The position numbers and the translations under genes were made by a program. A model generated the notes under the pieces. The model searched no databases, was not told the DNA's origin, and was given only the letters and a program-made list of their open reading frames with translations. A stretch of 64,000 bases of DNA from Pandoraea horticolens (lineage in GTDB: Bacteria > Pseudomonadota > Gammaproteobacteria > Burkholderiales > Burkholderiaceae), in the NCBI RefSeq assembly GCF_902459555.1, contig NZ_CABPSM010000001.1, positions 186,001 to 250,000 of the forward strand. Reading direction: 5' to 3'. Shown in pieces: positions 21,534-32,763 of the stretch (its first letter is position 1; every line of letters starts with the position of its first letter).

Positions 21534-23339
21534 ATGAATCACTTCCCGAAACTCCTGTCGTCGCAGTTTGCTTTCGACGTCGCCCGCACGATGCTGGACG
21601 GCTTCGACAAGCATTACCGCATCTTCCGCGAGGTATGCGTCGCGGCGCAGGCATGTTTCGAGGCGGGCGACTTCACGGGCATCCAGAAGCTCCAGCGCGA
21701 GCGCATCGCCTATTACGACCAACGCGTGCGCGAATGTACCGTGACGCTCGAAGACGAGTTCGACGCCCAGTCGCTCGACGACGATGTGTGGCAGCAAGTG
21801 AAACTGCACTACATCGGCTTGCTCACGGACCATCGTCAGCCCGAACTGGCCGAGACGTTCTTCAACTCAGTGTGCTGCAAGATCCTTCACCGCTCGTATT
21901 TCAACAACCGCTTCATCTTCGTACGCCCCGCCGTGGCAACGGAGTACATCGAGAACGACGCGCTCGCCGCCAAGCCCACCTATCGCGTCTACTACCCGGC
22001 GCAAGACGGCATGGCCGCCACGCTCACGCGCATCGTCACGAATTTTCAGCTCACCCGCCCGTTTGCCGATCTGTCGCGTGACGTCGGCTATGTGATGCGC
22101 GCTATCGACGAGGCGTTCGGCGAGTTCGAACCGGCACCGAATTTTCAGATTCATGTGCTCGCGTCGCTGTTCTTCCGAAACAAGGCGGCCTATATCGTGG
22201 GCCGTATCGTGAACGGCGACGTGACCATGCCGTTCGCCGTGCCGATCATGCACGACGCGAACGGCAAGCTCGCGCTCGACACCGCCCTGCTGCGCCGTGA
22301 CGACCTGCGCGTGGTGTTCGGCTTTACGCATGCCTATTTCATGGTCGACATGGAAGTGCCGTCGGCCTACGTGCAGTTCCTGCGTACCATCATGCCGAGC
22401 AAGCCCAAGGCCGAGATCTACACGTCGCTCGGTCTGCAAAAGCACGGCAAGAACCTGTTCTATCGCGATTTCCTGCATCATCTGAAACACTCGAGCGACA
22501 AGTTCGTAAGCGCGCCGGGCATTCCCGGACTGGTGATGCTGGTGTTCACGCTGCCCTCGTATCCGTATGTCTTCAAGCTGATTCGCGAGCGCTTCGCGCC
22601 GCCCAAGGAGACCACGCGCGAGCAGGTGAAGGCGAAGTATCTGATGGTCAAGCAACATGATCGCGTCGGCCGAATGGCCGATACGCTGGAGTTCTCGAGC
22701 GTGGCGTTCCCGCTCTCGCGCTTCGACGACGCCCTGCTCGCCGAGCTTCGGCGCGAAGTGCCATCGCTGCTCGAAGTCGACGGCGACGCGCTCGTCATCC
22801 GCCATTGCTATATCGAGCGCCGCATGACGCCGCTCAATCTGTGGCTCCAGGGGGCGTCCGACGCGCAGGTGGAGCACGCCATGCGCGAGTACGGCAATGC
22901 CGTGAAGGAGTTGATGGCGGCGAACATTTTTCCGGGCGACATGCTGTACAAGAATTTCGGCGTGACGCGTCACGGCCGGGTGGTCTTCTACGATTACGAC
23001 GAACTGGAATACCTGACGGATTGCCACATCCGTCGCGTGCCGGAACCGCGTAACGAAGAAGAGGCGATGTCGGGGGAAGTCTGGTACCGTGTAGGCCCGC
23101 ACGACGTGTTTCCGCAGACGTTTGAAACGTTTCTGACGGGCGACACGCGCGTGCGGCACTATCTGAGCCAGCATCATCCGGATTTCTTCGACCCCGGCCT
23201 GTGGCAGGACTATCAGGACAGGGTGCGAGCCGGACAGATGCACGACTTCTATCCGTACGATGTCTCACTGCGTTTCGTCAATCGCTACGGCACCGGCAGC
23301 GGTGCCACGAACGCCCCGCCCCGCGCGGCGGCCGCTTGA
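21534..23339 (+). CDS. aceK: Isocitrate dehydrogenase kinase/phosphatase AceK
   Basis: This 601-residue protein is AceK, which phosphorylates and dephosphorylates isocitrate dehydrogenase to set flow between the TCA cycle and the glyoxylate bypass. The N-terminal regulatory domain runs to about 310. The kinase-like domain contains [20 protein letters not shown] and [23 protein letters not shown], the catalytic and metal-binding loop. It lies 85 bases after ivd on the same strand, far from any aceA/aceB in this window. Placement in a leucine operon makes sense because leucine yields only acetyl-CoA units, which need the bypass for growth. Confidence 0.95.
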   Translation: MNHFPKLLSSQFAFDVARTMLDGFDKHYRIFREVCVAAQACFEAGDFTGIQKLQRERIAYYDQRVRECTVTLEDEFDAQSLDDDVWQQVKLHYIGLLTDHRQPELAETFFNSVCCKILHRSYFNNRFIFVRPAVATEYIENDALAAKPTYRVYYPAQDGMAATLTRIVTNFQLTRPFADLSRDVGYVMRAIDEAFGEFEPAPNFQIHVLASLFFRNKAAYIVGRIVNGDVTMPFAVPIMHDANGKLALDTALLRRDDLRVVFGFTHAYFMVDMEVPSAYVQFLRTIMPSKPKAEIYTSLGLQKHGKNLFYRDFLHHLKHSSDKFVSAPGIPGLVMLVFTLPSYPYVFKLIRERFAPPKETTREQVKAKYLMVKQHDRVGRMADTLEFSSVAFPLSRFDDALLAELRREVPSLLEVDGDALVIRHCYIERRMTPLNLWLQGASDAQVEHAMREYGNAVKELMAANIFPGDMLYKNFGVTRHGRVVFYDYDELEYLTDCHIRRVPEPRNEEEAMSGEVWYRVGPHDVFPQTFETFLTGDTRVRHYLSQHHPDFFDPGLWQDYQDRVRAGQMHDFYPYDVSLRFVNRYGTGSGATNAPPRAAAA

Positions 23340-23387
23340 GCGTGCGACGTCTCCCAGCCCACGACATATCCGCCGGATGACACGATC

Positions 23388-24068
23388 ATGACCGAAGACC
23401 AAGACCAACCTCTCATCCATCTGCTCGACAACAATCGCGCCTGGGTTGCCAGCGTGAACGCGGAGGACCCCGCGTTTTTCGAGCGGCTGTCGAAGCTGCA
23501 AGCGCCGGAGTATCTCTGGATCGGCTGTTCCGACTCACGCGTCCCTGCCAACCAGATTACCGGCCTTGCGCCGGGCGAAGTGTTCGTCCACCGCAATATT
23601 GCGAACGTGGTCGTGCACAGCGATCTGAACTGCCTGTCGGTATTGCAGTTCGCCGTCGAAGTGCTGAAGGTCCGCCACATCATGGTGGTCGGCCATTACG
23701 GCTGCGGCGGCGTGGGTGCGGCACTCGACGGCGAGAAGATGGGCCTCGTGGATAACTGGCTGCGCCATGTGCGCGACGTCTACGAGCAGCACATCGAGCA
23801 GATCGACGCGCTGCCCTCGCGCGACGCGCGTCACGACCGCCTTTGCGAGCTTAATGCCATTGAACAAGTCGTGAATATCTGCCACACGACGGTATTGCGC
23901 GACGCCTGGGCCCGCAACCAACCCGTGACGGTGCATGGCTGGGTGTACGGCCTGCGCGACGGGCTGGTGCGCGACCTGCGCATGTCCGTCAACAGCCTCG
24001 AAGCCCTGCCGCGCATCTACGACCGCTGTGTCGCGGCGATGGACGAATTACGCAATCCACGCGCTTGA
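23388..24068 (+). CDS. can: Beta-class carbonic anhydrase
   Basis: This 226-residue beta-carbonic anhydrase interconverts CO2 and bicarbonate. Zinc ligands are C47 (IGCSDSR, with D49 and R51 as the dyad), H103 and C106 (VGHYGCGGVG). The length is typical of the Can type. It lies 48 bases after aceK within the leucine gene run. Methylcrotonyl-CoA carboxylase, encoded nearby, consumes bicarbonate, so a supply role is a reasonable inference. Confidence 0.93.
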   Translation: MTEDQDQPLIHLLDNNRAWVASVNAEDPAFFERLSKLQAPEYLWIGCSDSRVPANQITGLAPGEVFVHRNIANVVVHSDLNCLSVLQFAVEVLKVRHIMVVGHYGCGGVGAALDGEKMGLVDNWLRHVRDVYEQHIEQIDALPSRDARHDRLCELNAIEQVVNICHTTVLRDAWARNQPVTVHGWVYGLRDGLVRDLRMSVNSLEALPRIYDRCVAAMDELRNPRA

Positions 24069-24218
24069 GCGATCGGCGCCGTCAGGCTGCGCCGGGCACC
24101 CCTTCATCCGAAGGGGCGCATGGACGATGGAAGGACTGAAGCATTGGATATTCGGGGGCTGACGAGCCCGTCTGCGAAGACGAATCGCTAGCCCCACCAC
24201 CGATTACAGGAGACTGCC

Positions 24219-25403
24219 ATGCAACAAGACCCGATCGTTATCGTTTCCGCCGCTCGCACGCCGATGGGCGGCCTGCAAGGGGTATTCGGCGAAGTCGCGG
24301 CACCGCAACTGGGTGCTGCCGCCATTCGTGCCGCTGTCGAGCGCGCCGGTCTGAGGCCGGAGCAGGTCGACGAAGTGGTAATGGGCTGCGTGCTGCCCGC
24401 CGGTCAGGGCCAGGCCCCGGCGCGTCAGGCCACGCTCGGCGCCGGGCTGCCGCTCGCCGCGGGCGCCACCACCGTCAACAAGATGTGCGGCTCCGGCATG
24501 CGCGCCGCGATGTTTGCGCACGACATGCTCGTCGCCGGCAGTGCCGACGTCATTGTCGCCGGCGGCATGGAGAGCATGAGCAACGCGCCTTATCTGCTGC
24601 CCAAGGCGCGCGTCGGCATGCGCATGGGGCACGGTCAGGTGATCGACCACATGTTCTTCGACGGTCTGGAAGACGCCTACGACAAAGGCCGCCTGATGGG
24701 CACCTTTGCCGAGGAATGTGCCGACCGTTACGCCTTCACCCGCGAAGCGCAGGACGCCTTCGCCATCGCCTCGCTCGAACGTGCCCAAAACGCCATCAAG
24801 GACGGGTCGTTCGCGTGGGAAATCACGCCGGTGACGGTGGCTGGCCGCAAGGGCGACACAGTCGTCGATCAGGACGAACAGCCGCTCAAGGCAAATCCCG
24901 AGAAGATCCCGACCCTCAAGCCCGCTTTCCGCAAAGATGGCACGGTAACGGCCGCCAATTCGTCGTCGATCTCGGACGGCGCCGCCGCGCTCGTGCTCAT
25001 GCGCGAATCGACGGCCACGCGCCTCGGGCTCACGCCGCTTGCCCGCATCGCCGGTCACAGCACCTTCGCTCAGCAACCGGGCCTGTTCACCACTGCACCG
25101 GTCGGCGCCATGCGCAAGCTGTTCGACAAGACCGGCTGGTCGACCAAGGACGTCGATCTTTACGAAATCAACGAAGCCTTCGCTGTCGTCGCGATGGCCG
25201 CGATGCAGGAGTTCGACCTGCCGCACGAGAAGGTCAACATTCACGGCGGCGCCTGCGCGCTCGGCCACCCGATTGGCGCATCCGGCGCACGTATTCTGGT
25301 CACGTTGATCGGTGCGCTGCGCAAGACCGGCGGCAAGCGCGGTGTCGCCAGCCTGTGTATCGGCGGCGGCGAAGCCACGGCCATGGCCATCGAACTCGTC
25401 TGA
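24219..25403 (+). CDS. Acetyl-CoA C-acyltransferase (thiolase)
   Basis: This 394-residue thiolase has the nucleophilic Cys90 ([13 protein letters not shown]), the C-terminal His in [16 protein letters not shown] and the second Cys in SLCIGGGEA. It probably cleaves acetoacetyl-CoA, the end product of leucine breakdown, to acetyl-CoA, although PhaA/BktB-like biosynthetic or beta-oxidation roles cannot be excluded. A good ribosome binding site (ACAGGAGA) precedes the start. The 150 bases upstream have no recognisable gene or LiuR box. Confidence 0.9.
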   Translation: MQQDPIVIVSAARTPMGGLQGVFGEVAAPQLGAAAIRAAVERAGLRPEQVDEVVMGCVLPAGQGQAPARQATLGAGLPLAAGATTVNKMCGSGMRAAMFAHDMLVAGSADVIVAGGMESMSNAPYLLPKARVGMRMGHGQVIDHMFFDGLEDAYDKGRLMGTFAEECADRYAFTREAQDAFAIASLERAQNAIKDGSFAWEITPVTVAGRKGDTVVDQDEQPLKANPEKIPTLKPAFRKDGTVTAANSSSISDGAAALVLMRESTATRLGLTPLARIAGHSTFAQQPGLFTTAPVGAMRKLFDKTGWSTKDVDLYEINEAFAVVAMAAMQEFDLPHEKVNIHGGACALGHPIGASGARILVTLIGALRKTGGKRGVASLCIGGGEATAMAIELV

Positions 25404-25450
25404 CGCTCTACCCCTCTGACTCCGGCACTGCCCGACAGGACAAACCCGCC

Positions 25451-26128
25451 ATGAAAACTGCGCTCATCATCGGTGCTTCGCGCGGCATCGGCATGGAATT
25501 CGCGCGGCAGTATCGCGAGGACGGCTGGCGCGTGTTTGCCACGGCGCGCGACGACAATGGACTGGCGGCCCTGCGCGAACTCGGCGCCGAACCGCTCAAG
25601 CTCGACGTCACGCGCGTCGAGTCGCTCTCCGGCCTGTCGTGGCAGCTCGACGGCGTGGAACTGGACGTCGCGGTCTACAACGCCGGCGTGAATTCGGACC
25701 GCACGGCGGGCCTTGCGCCGATCACGAAAGAAGCCTTCGACCGCGTGTTCCACACGAACGTGCTCGGCGCCATGCAAACCGCACCGCTCGTCTTGCCGTT
25801 CGTCGAAGCCGCAGGCGGCACGTTCGGTTTTCTCTCGAGCCGCATGGGCAGCGTTGCGCTGATGGAGTCGAACGGAAGCTGGCTCTACCGCGCGAGCAAG
25901 GCTGCCGTGAACTCGGTGGTCAAGGCCGTATCGCTCGAAGCGCAGCGCGCCACATGCGTTGCCATGCATCCGGGCTGGGTACGTACGGATATGGGCGGCG
26001 AGGACGCCGACATCGACGTGCAGACAAGCGTGGCCGGCATGCGCCGCGTGTTCGCCCGAGCGCCGGGCGAACGCGCAACGCACAACGGCGGGTTCTTCAA
26101 TTACGACGGCAACGCGCTCACGTGGTAG
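25451..26128 (+). CDS. SDR family oxidoreductase
   Basis: This 225-residue short-chain dehydrogenase has the cofactor motif GASRGIG (residues 8-14), NAG at 77-79 and the catalytic YRASK at 146-150. It resembles the short C-factor/sniffer-type SDRs. It is 47 bases downstream of the thiolase and is probably co-transcribed. The substrate is unknown; a role in reducing a ketone or aldehyde by-product is only a guess. Confidence 0.85.
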   Translation: MKTALIIGASRGIGMEFARQYREDGWRVFATARDDNGLAALRELGAEPLKLDVTRVESLSGLSWQLDGVELDVAVYNAGVNSDRTAGLAPITKEAFDRVFHTNVLGAMQTAPLVLPFVEAAGGTFGFLSSRMGSVALMESNGSWLYRASKAAVNSVVKAVSLEAQRATCVAMHPGWVRTDMGGEDADIDVQTSVAGMRRVFARAPGERATHNGGFFNYDGNALTW

Positions 26129-26321
26129 CCACTGGGTCATGCGGGCCGCAGGCGTGAGCCATTCACTCAGGAACGGCGCACGGAGACGAGACAAGACAAG
26201 TAGCGACCGGGCAGAAATCGCCCGGCGTCAGACGGAATAACAAGCTGTAGCACAAGCTGTTGCCACACCGCCGTATCTTTTGATTCGCGGGCCAGACACG
26301 TCACTCGGAAACGGAGCCAAC

Positions 26322-26927
26322 ATGACGTCCGCCATCGACTTTTATTTCGACTTCGCATCCCCTTATGGGTATTTTGCGAGTACCCGCATCGACGACATCG
26401 CCGCAAAAAACGGACGCGGTGTCGCGTGGCACCCAATCCTGCTCGACATCGTCTACAAGGTGAACGGTACGGGGGCGCCGGTGCAGCATCCGATCAAGAC
26501 CGAGTATCTGCGACACGATGTGGAGCGCACCGCGCGCTTTCACGGCATTGCATACAAGCGCCCGACGCACTTCCCAATCCCGACGCAAGCCGCCGAGCGC
26601 GCCATGCTGTGGGTGCAGGATCATCGCGGCGGCGACCTGTCTGCGGAGTTCGCAAAATCGATCTTCCAGGCGTTCTACGTCGACGACGTGAACATCGGCG
26701 ACCCGGGCGAGCTCGTGCGTCTGGGCGAGGCGCTGGGCATCGACGGTGCGGCGCTCGACGCCGGCATGCACTCCCCCGCCGCCAAGGATCACCTCAAGGC
26801 CGAAATCGATCTGGCCATGGCGCGCGGCGTCTTCGGCTCGCCCTTCGTGATCGTGGACGGCGAACCGTTCTGGGGCTTCGACCGCTTCTCGCAGGTCGAG
26901 GCCTGCCTGAAGCAAGGCAAGATCTGA
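26322..26927 (+). CDS. 2-hydroxychromene-2-carboxylate isomerase family protein (DsbA-fold)
   Basis: This 201-residue kappa-class GST/DsbA-fold protein begins IDFYFDFASPYGYFAS, with Ser13 at the site that is cysteine in DsbA and serine in HCCA isomerases. The C-terminal segment GVFGSPFVIVDGEPFWGFDRF is the cis-Pro region of the family. True HCCA isomerase uses glutathione in naphthalene breakdown, but no naphthalene genes are present, so the physiological substrate is probably another glutathione-linked compound. Confidence 0.85.
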   Translation: MTSAIDFYFDFASPYGYFASTRIDDIAAKNGRGVAWHPILLDIVYKVNGTGAPVQHPIKTEYLRHDVERTARFHGIAYKRPTHFPIPTQAAERAMLWVQDHRGGDLSAEFAKSIFQAFYVDDVNIGDPGELVRLGEALGIDGAALDAGMHSPAAKDHLKAEIDLAMARGVFGSPFVIVDGEPFWGFDRFSQVEACLKQGKI

Positions 26928-26946
26928 CAACAAGGCAAGACACACG

Positions 26947-27369
26947 ATGGCAAGACCTCAACCGTCGCACAGCATCACGACACCGGCCCTCGATCGCGAA
27001 GCCTGCCCTTGCGGCGGACTCACGTTCGACGACTGCTGCGGGCGCTATCTGGAGCGCGGCGACATTCCCCCCACGGCCGAAGCGCTGATGCGCTCGCGCT
27101 ACACAGCGTTCGTGCGTCACAACGCGCCGTACCTGCTCGACACATGGGCGGCACGCACACGTCCCGCCACGCTCGACTTCGACGACGCACCGCAGTGGCT
27201 CGGCCTTCAGGTCAAAGCGCATCGGCAAAGCGACGACAGTCACGCCGAAGTCGAATTCGTGGCCCGTTACAAGGTCGGCGGACGCGCCCACCGCTTGCAC
27301 GAGCGCAGCCGCTTCGAGCGCTCCGACGACGGCCGCTGGCGCTATATCGACGGCGACCTGTTCGACTGA
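26947..27369 (+). CDS. YchJ family protein (SEC-C type zinc-binding N-terminus)
   Basis: This 140-residue protein has an N-terminal Cys-rich motif CPCGGLTFDDCCGRYLERG like the SEC-C metal-binding motif, and the YchJ signature PPTAEALMRSRYTAFV. The C-terminal part (VEFVARYKVGGRAHRLHERSRFER) is an NTF2-like fold. Function is unknown. It starts 19 bases after the isomerase gene, in a probable operon. Confidence 0.88.
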   Translation: MARPQPSHSITTPALDREACPCGGLTFDDCCGRYLERGDIPPTAEALMRSRYTAFVRHNAPYLLDTWAARTRPATLDFDDAPQWLGLQVKAHRQSDDSHAEVEFVARYKVGGRAHRLHERSRFERSDDGRWRYIDGDLFD

Positions 27370-27435
27370 AATCGCGCGGGCCCGCGTACCGAAAACGAAT
27401 TCAACGACAACTCACCCTCCACCGGATTTCGTCAC

Positions 27436-29043
27436 ATGCCGATTCTCGAAAGCAAACTCAACCCGCGCGGCGAAGACTTTGCACGCAACGCGGCCACGAT
27501 GCAGACCCTGGTCGACGACCTGCGCGAACGGGTAGCGCAACTGGCCGGTGGCGGCGGTGAGGCCGCGCGCAAGAAGCACGTGGGGCGCGGCAAGCTGCTG
27601 CCGCGCGAGCGCGTGCAGCAGTTGCTCGATCCGGGCTCGCCGTTTCTGGAACTCTCGCAACTCGCCGCCATCGGCATGTATCACGACGATGCGCCGGGCG
27701 CGGGCATCATCACCGGCATCGGACGCGTCTCAGGTCAGGAATGCGTCATCGTCTGCAACGACGCCACGGTCAAAGGCGGCACCTACTACCCGATGACGGT
27801 CAAGAAGCATCTGCGCGCGCAAGAGATCGCCGAGCAGAACCATCTGCCGTGTATCTACCTTGTCGACTCGGGCGGCGCCAATCTGCCGAATCAGGACGAC
27901 GTCTTCCCCGACCGCGATCACTTCGGCCGCATCTTCTACAACCAGGCGCAGATGTCCGCGCAGGGCATTCCGCAGATCGCCGTGGTGATGGGCTCGTGCA
28001 CGGCCGGTGGCGCCTACGTGCCCGCGATGAGCGACGAGTCGATCATCGTCAAGGAACAGGGCACGATCTTTCTCGGCGGCCCCCCGCTTGTCAAGGCGGC
28101 GACGGGCGAGGTCGTCAGCGCCGAAGACCTCGGCGGGGCCGACGTCCACACCCGGCTGTCGGGCGTGGTAGATCATTTCGCGCAGAACGACGCGCACGCG
28201 CTCGCCATCGCACGCAGCATCGCCGCCAACCTCAATCGCCAGAAGCCGGCGACGGTCGCGGTCAAGCCGCCTGTCGAGCCGAAGTACGACGCCCGCGAAC
28301 TGTATGGCGTGATTCCGTCCGACACGAAGAAGCCGTTCGACGTCCGCGAAGTGATCGCCCGTCTGGTCGACGGCTCCGAATTCGACGAGTTCAAGGCGCG
28401 CTACGGCACCACGCTCGTGTGCGGCTTCGCGCATCTGTGGGGCTATCCGGTCGGCATCGTGGCGAACAACGGCATTCTGTTCTCGGAGTCGGCGCAAAAG
28501 GGGGCGCACTTCATCGAGTTGTGCTGTCAGCGCAAGATCCCGCTGATCTTCCTGCAAAACATCACGGGCTTCATGGTCGGCCGCAAGTACGAAAACGAAG
28601 GCATTGCGAAGCACGGCGCCAAGATGGTGACGGCTGTCGCCACCGCGAACGTGCCGAAGTTCACCGTCATCATCGGCGGCTCGTTCGGCGCCGGTAACTA
28701 CGGCATGTGCGGTCGCGCGTACTCGCCGCGTTTCCTGTGGATGTGGCCCAACGCCCGCATCTCAGTGATGGGCGGAGAGCAAGCCGCGTCGGTGCTGGCC
28801 ACGGTCAAGCGCGACGGCATCGAAGCCAAGGGCGGTCAGTGGAGCGCCGAGGAAGAAGATGCCTTCAAGCAACCGATCCGCGATCAGTACGAACGTCAGG
28901 GGCATCCGTACTACGCGAGCGCTCGCCTGTGGGACGACGGCGTGATCGATCCGGCGGATACCCGCACCGTGCTCGGACTGGGACTGTCGGCGGCATTGAA
29001 TGCACCGATTCCCGAAACACGCTTCGGCCTGTTCCGCATGTAA
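27436..29043 (+). CDS. liuB: 3-methylcrotonyl-CoA carboxylase, beta (carboxyltransferase) subunit
   Basis: This 535-residue carboxyltransferase transfers carboxyl from carboxybiotin to 3-methylcrotonyl-CoA, forming 3-methylglutaconyl-CoA. Signatures include the N-terminal crotonase half with [21 protein letters not shown] and [16 protein letters not shown], and the C-terminal half with [11 protein letters not shown]-like [15 protein letters not shown] and [16 protein letters not shown]. The latter motifs distinguish methylcrotonyl- from propionyl-CoA carboxylases. The partner biotinylated alpha subunit is at 34883, separated by liuC and the biotin operon. Confidence 0.94.
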   Translation: MPILESKLNPRGEDFARNAATMQTLVDDLRERVAQLAGGGGEAARKKHVGRGKLLPRERVQQLLDPGSPFLELSQLAAIGMYHDDAPGAGIITGIGRVSGQECVIVCNDATVKGGTYYPMTVKKHLRAQEIAEQNHLPCIYLVDSGGANLPNQDDVFPDRDHFGRIFYNQAQMSAQGIPQIAVVMGSCTAGGAYVPAMSDESIIVKEQGTIFLGGPPLVKAATGEVVSAEDLGGADVHTRLSGVVDHFAQNDAHALAIARSIAANLNRQKPATVAVKPPVEPKYDARELYGVIPSDTKKPFDVREVIARLVDGSEFDEFKARYGTTLVCGFAHLWGYPVGIVANNGILFSESAQKGAHFIELCCQRKIPLIFLQNITGFMVGRKYENEGIAKHGAKMVTAVATANVPKFTVIIGGSFGAGNYGMCGRAYSPRFLWMWPNARISVMGGEQAASVLATVKRDGIEAKGGQWSAEEEDAFKQPIRDQYERQGHPYYASARLWDDGVIDPADTRTVLGLGLSAALNAPIPETRFGLFRM

Positions 29044-29077
29044 CCGCCTGCACCGGTCCATTGAGGAATTCCCAATC

Positions 29078-29869
29078 ATGAATCTCGCCACGCTAAAACT
29101 CAGCGTCGACGCCCACGTCGCCACGATCACGCTCAATCGTCCGGACGTGCGTAACGCCTTCAACGAAACGGTCATCGAGGAATTGACGGGGGCGTTTCGC
29201 GCGCTCGCCACGAACGACGACGTGCGCGTCGTCGTGCTCGCGGCGGAAGGTGTCGCATTCTGTGCTGGCGCCGACCTGAACTGGATGAAGAAGATGGCCG
29301 GTTATTCGGACGCCGAGAACCGCGCCGACGCGATGACGCTCGCCGTCATGCTGAACACCATCTACCGATGCCCGAAGCCGGTGATCGCCCGCGTGCAGGG
29401 CGACACTTACGCCGGTGGCGTGGGTCTCGCCGCCGTGGCCGATATCGTCGTCGCCGTGGACACCGCGCACTTCTGCCTGTCCGAAGCGAAGCTGGGGTTG
29501 ATGCCGGCCACGATCGGCCCCTATGTCATTCGCGCCCTCGGCGAGGCGGCCTCGCGCCGCTACTTCCTCACCGCCGAGCGTTTCACCGCGTCCACGGCGC
29601 AACGGCACGGCCTCGTGCACGAAGTCGTTACCGCAGACGCACTCGACAGTACCGTGCAGGCGCTCGCCAAGGCGCTTGCCGACAACAGCCCGAACGCCGT
29701 GAAGGAGTGCAAACGCCTGGTGCAGGACTTCGCGGGCCGTGCCATCGACGACGAGACCATCGCCGAAACGGCAGACCGTATCGCGACGATCCGCGCATCG
29801 GACGAAGGCCGCGAAGGGGTGCAGTCGTTCCTTGAAAAGCGTTCACCGTCGTGGCGCGAGGTGTCCTGA
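29078..29869 (+). CDS. liuC: Methylglutaconyl-CoA hydratase (enoyl-CoA hydratase family)
   Basis: This 263-residue crotonase-fold enzyme has oxyanion-hole segments AFCAGADLNWM and GDTYAGGVGLA, with the catalytic region SEAKLGLMPATIGPYV. It is assigned to methylglutaconyl-CoA hydration because it follows the carboxylase beta subunit by 34 bases, as in known liu clusters; the fold alone would only say enoyl-CoA hydratase. The product, HMG-CoA, is cleaved by the lyase encoded at 49536. Confidence 0.88.
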   Translation: MNLATLKLSVDAHVATITLNRPDVRNAFNETVIEELTGAFRALATNDDVRVVVLAAEGVAFCAGADLNWMKKMAGYSDAENRADAMTLAVMLNTIYRCPKPVIARVQGDTYAGGVGLAAVADIVVAVDTAHFCLSEAKLGLMPATIGPYVIRALGEAASRRYFLTAERFTASTAQRHGLVHEVVTADALDSTVQALAKALADNSPNAVKECKRLVQDFAGRAIDDETIAETADRIATIRASDEGREGVQSFLEKRSPSWREVS

Positions 29870-29942
29870 GCCCTGCGCACGCGCCAACACGCATCATCGG
29901 TTACAAATTTTTTTGAGGAGGGCCGACGGCGGAGATGCCGCA

Positions 29943-29979
29943 ACGTTATCGGCGGGTTTTACGAATTTATCGATAACGT
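29943..29979. promoter_or_regulatory. Inverted repeat upstream of the biotin operon
   Basis: ACGTTATCG and CGATAACGT form exact nine-base arms 19 bases apart, with an AT-rich centre and a TTATCGATAA core in the right arm. The element lies in the 309-base gap between liuC and bioA, about 200 bases before bioA. The gap holds no gene. The element may be an operator or promoter-proximal structure; it does not look like the E. coli BirA operator. Confidence 0.4.
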
Positions 29980-30178
29980 CTTGCTACAGCACGCAAATCA
30001 GCGATTTTTTTCGCCAATTCCGCCTATTGCCCTGTCAAAACGCTTTGCCTACCATGCGCCCATCCCCCACCTCCGGCCCCGTGCGGCAACGCCCCGTGCG
30101 ACGCCCGCCACCGGCCAGCCGGACGAACGGCACACGCCACCGTGCGAGTGTCGTCCGTCGCGGCCAAACAAGGAGTCA

Positions 30179-31558
30179 ATGATGGACGCCCCCACGCGCC
30201 CCCACGCTGGTCCCTCCGATCTCGCCGCGCGCAGTCTGCGACAGGTCTGGCACCCCTGCACGCAGATGAAGCAACAGGCAAAGCTGCCCCTCGTCGCACT
30301 GTCTCACGGCGCAGGCCCCTGGCTCGTCGATACCGACGGCGAGCGCTATCTCGACGCCATCAGTTCCTGGTGGGTCAACCTCTTCGGCCACGCGAATCCG
30401 CGTATCAACGCGGCGCTCGTCGATCAACTCGGCCGCCTCGAGCACGCGATGCTCGCGGGCTTCACGCACGAGCCGGTCGTGGCGCTGGCCGAACGCCTGT
30501 CTGCGCTCACGGGCAGTGTGCTGGGCCATGCCTTCTTCGCCTCCGATGGCGCGTCTGCCGTTGAAATCGCCCTCAAGATGAGCTTTCACGCGTGGCGCAA
30601 TCAGGGCCACAGCGACAAGCGCGAATTCGTGTGCGTGCGCAACGGCTATCACGGCGAAACGCTGGGTGCGCTCGCCGTGACCGATGTCGCGCTGTTCCGC
30701 GATGCCTACGACCCGCTGCTGCGTCACGCCCACGTAGTGGCCTCGCCCGATGCGCGTCTCGCTCGCGATGGCGAAACGCCGATCGACGTGGCACGCCGTG
30801 CCGCCGCCGAACTCGACGCGTTGCTCACCCAGCGCGAGGGGCGCGTCGCCGCCGTCATCGTCGAGCCGCTCGTACAATGCGCGGCCGGTATGGCAATGCA
30901 CGACCCCGAGTACCTGCGGCTCGTGCGTGCGTTGTGCGACCGGCATGACGCACATCTGATCGCGGACGAAATCGCCGTCGGATGCGGACGCACCGGTACC
31001 TTCTTCGCGAGCGAGCAGGCAGGCGTCTGGCCCGACCTGCTTACGCTGTCCAAAGGGATCAGCGGTGGCTATCTGCCCCTCTCGCTCGTGCTCTCGCGCG
31101 ATGCGATCTACAACGCCTTCTACGACGACGACACCGCGCGCGGCTTTCTGCACTCGCACTCGTACACCGGCAATCCGCTGGCGTGCCGCGCCGCGCTCGC
31201 CACGCTCGACATCTTTGCCGACGACGACGTACTCGCGCGCAACGCCGTTCGCGCCGCTCGTCTCACGCAAGCGCTCGCGCCGTTGGCGGACGATCCGCGC
31301 GTGCGGCATTTCCGCCATCGCGGCATGATTTGGGCGTTCGACGCTATGTTACCGGAGGCGCCCGGCGCCGCCGGTGCCTTCGCGAAGCGCTTCTACACTG
31401 AAGCCCGCGCACGCGGCGTGCTGCTGCGCCCCATCGGCGCCACGGTCTATTTGATGCCACCGTATGTGCTGGACGACGGCACCGTCGACTGGCTCGCGCA
31501 ACAAACGCTCGCGGCGTTCGACACCACGATGACGCACGACATGGAGGTGCCGGCATGA
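30179..31558 (+). CDS. bioA: Adenosylmethionine--8-amino-7-oxononanoate aminotransferase
   Basis: This 459-residue PLP-dependent class III aminotransferase makes 7,8-diaminononanoate from KAPA using AdoMet as amino donor. Landmarks are [10 protein letters not shown] near the start, the AdoMet/substrate loop [14 protein letters not shown], and the PLP lysine in [21 protein letters not shown] at 30171-30175 supports the ATG at 30179 (a second ATG follows at once). It is the first gene of the bioAFDB operon and its stop overlaps the bioF start by four bases. Confidence 0.95.
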   Translation: MMDAPTRPHAGPSDLAARSLRQVWHPCTQMKQQAKLPLVALSHGAGPWLVDTDGERYLDAISSWWVNLFGHANPRINAALVDQLGRLEHAMLAGFTHEPVVALAERLSALTGSVLGHAFFASDGASAVEIALKMSFHAWRNQGHSDKREFVCVRNGYHGETLGALAVTDVALFRDAYDPLLRHAHVVASPDARLARDGETPIDVARRAAAELDALLTQREGRVAAVIVEPLVQCAAGMAMHDPEYLRLVRALCDRHDAHLIADEIAVGCGRTGTFFASEQAGVWPDLLTLSKGISGGYLPLSLVLSRDAIYNAFYDDDTARGFLHSHSYTGNPLACRAALATLDIFADDDVLARNAVRAARLTQALAPLADDPRVRHFRHRGMIWAFDAMLPEAPGAAGAFAKRFYTEARARGVLLRPIGATVYLMPPYVLDDGTVDWLAQQTLAAFDTTMTHDMEVPA

Positions 31559-32763
31559 CGTCCCATCCCCTGCTCGCCCGCCTCGACGCCGAACTCGCGG
31601 AGATCGACCGCGCGCACCTGCGCCGCCGTCACCGCGTGGTCTCCACGCCATGCCAGCCGCATATGCGGGCCGACGGCCGCGACGTTCTCGCATTCGCCAG
31701 CAACGACTATCTCGGTCTGGCCGCCCACCCGAAGGTTGTCGAGGCGCTCATCGAAGGCGCCCGTCGCTATGGCGCGGGCAGCGGCGCATCGCACCTCATC
31801 AGCGGTCATTCCCAGGCCCACGCCGAACTCGAAGACGCGCTCACCGAGTTCATGTCGCCGCATCTCGTCGACGGCCGCGCACTGTACTTCTGCACCGGCT
31901 ACATGGCGAATCTGGCGACGATCTCGGCGCTCGCCGGCAAAGATGCCGAAATCTTCTCCGAGGCCCTGAACCACGCGTCGCTGATCGATGGCGCCCGTCT
32001 GTCGCGTGCACGCACGCATGTCTATCCGCACGGCGACGTCGACGCGCTGGCCGCACTGCTCGCCGCCAGCACGGCCGAGACGAAGCTGATCGTCACCGAC
32101 GGCGTGTTCTCGATGGACGGCGACATCGCACCGCTGCCGCAACTGCTCGCGCTTGCCGAACGGCACAACGCGTGGCTCGTCGTGGACGACGCGCACGGCT
32201 TCGGCGTCGTGGGGGAAAACGGCCGTGGCGTGTTCGAGCATTTCGATCTGCGCTCGCCCAACCTCGTCATCATCGGCACGCTCGGCAAAGCCGCGGGTGT
32301 CGGCGGGGCGTTTGTCGCGGCGAACCATCGCGTCATCGACTGGCTTATCAATCGTGCACGGCCGTACATCTTCACAACGGCAGCCGCCCCCTCGCAAGCG
32401 CACGCACTGCTCACGAGCGTTGCCCTGATTGCGGGCGAGGAAGGCCGCGAGCGCCGCGCCACGTTGCAGGCCCGTATTGCCCAACTGCGCGATTCGCTCA
32501 CGCTGCGGCATTGGCGGCATATCGTCTCGCCGACGGCCGTGCAGCCGATCATCCTCGGTGAAAACGCCGCAGCGCTGCACGCGCAGGCGGGCCTTGCCGA
32601 AGCCGGGTTGTGGGTGCCTGCCATTCGTCCGCCGACAGTGGCGCCGGGCACGTCGCGCCTGCGCGTGACGCTCAGCGCCGCTCACACCGCGCACGACATC
32701 GCACGGCTGGCCACCGCCATCAACCAACTCGACCGAGACTGGACGGAGCACGCGCATGGCTGA
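31555..32763 (+). CDS. bioF: 8-amino-7-oxononanoate synthase
   Basis: This 402-residue PLP enzyme condenses pimeloyl thioester with alanine. It has [13 protein letters not shown] near the N terminus, [12 protein letters not shown], the aspartate motif [12 protein letters not shown] and the PLP lysine in [13 protein letters not shown]. It overlaps bioA by four bases and bioD by eight, so translation is probably coupled. Confidence 0.94.
   Translation: MTSHPLLARLDAELAEIDRAHLRRRHRVVSTPCQPHMRADGRDVLAFASNDYLGLAAHPKVVEALIEGARRYGAGSGASHLISGHSQAHAELEDALTEFMSPHLVDGRALYFCTGYMANLATISALAGKDAEIFSEALNHASLIDGARLSRARTHVYPHGDVDALAALLAASTAETKLIVTDGVFSMDGDIAPLPQLLALAERHNAWLVVDDAHGFGVVGENGRGVFEHFDLRSPNLVIIGTLGKAAGVGGAFVAANHRVIDWLINRARPYIFTTAAAPSQAHALLTSVALIAGEEGRERRATLQARIAQLRDSLTLRHWRHIVSPTAVQPIILGENAAALHAQAGLAEAGLWVPAIRPPTVAPGTSRLRVTLSAAHTAHDIARLATAINQLDRDWTEHAHG

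Noticed and set aside
27730-28614. A 294-residue minus-strand frame inside the methylcrotonyl-CoA carboxylase beta gene
   Set aside because: The plus-strand gene matches its family throughout; the antisense frame has no recognisable features.
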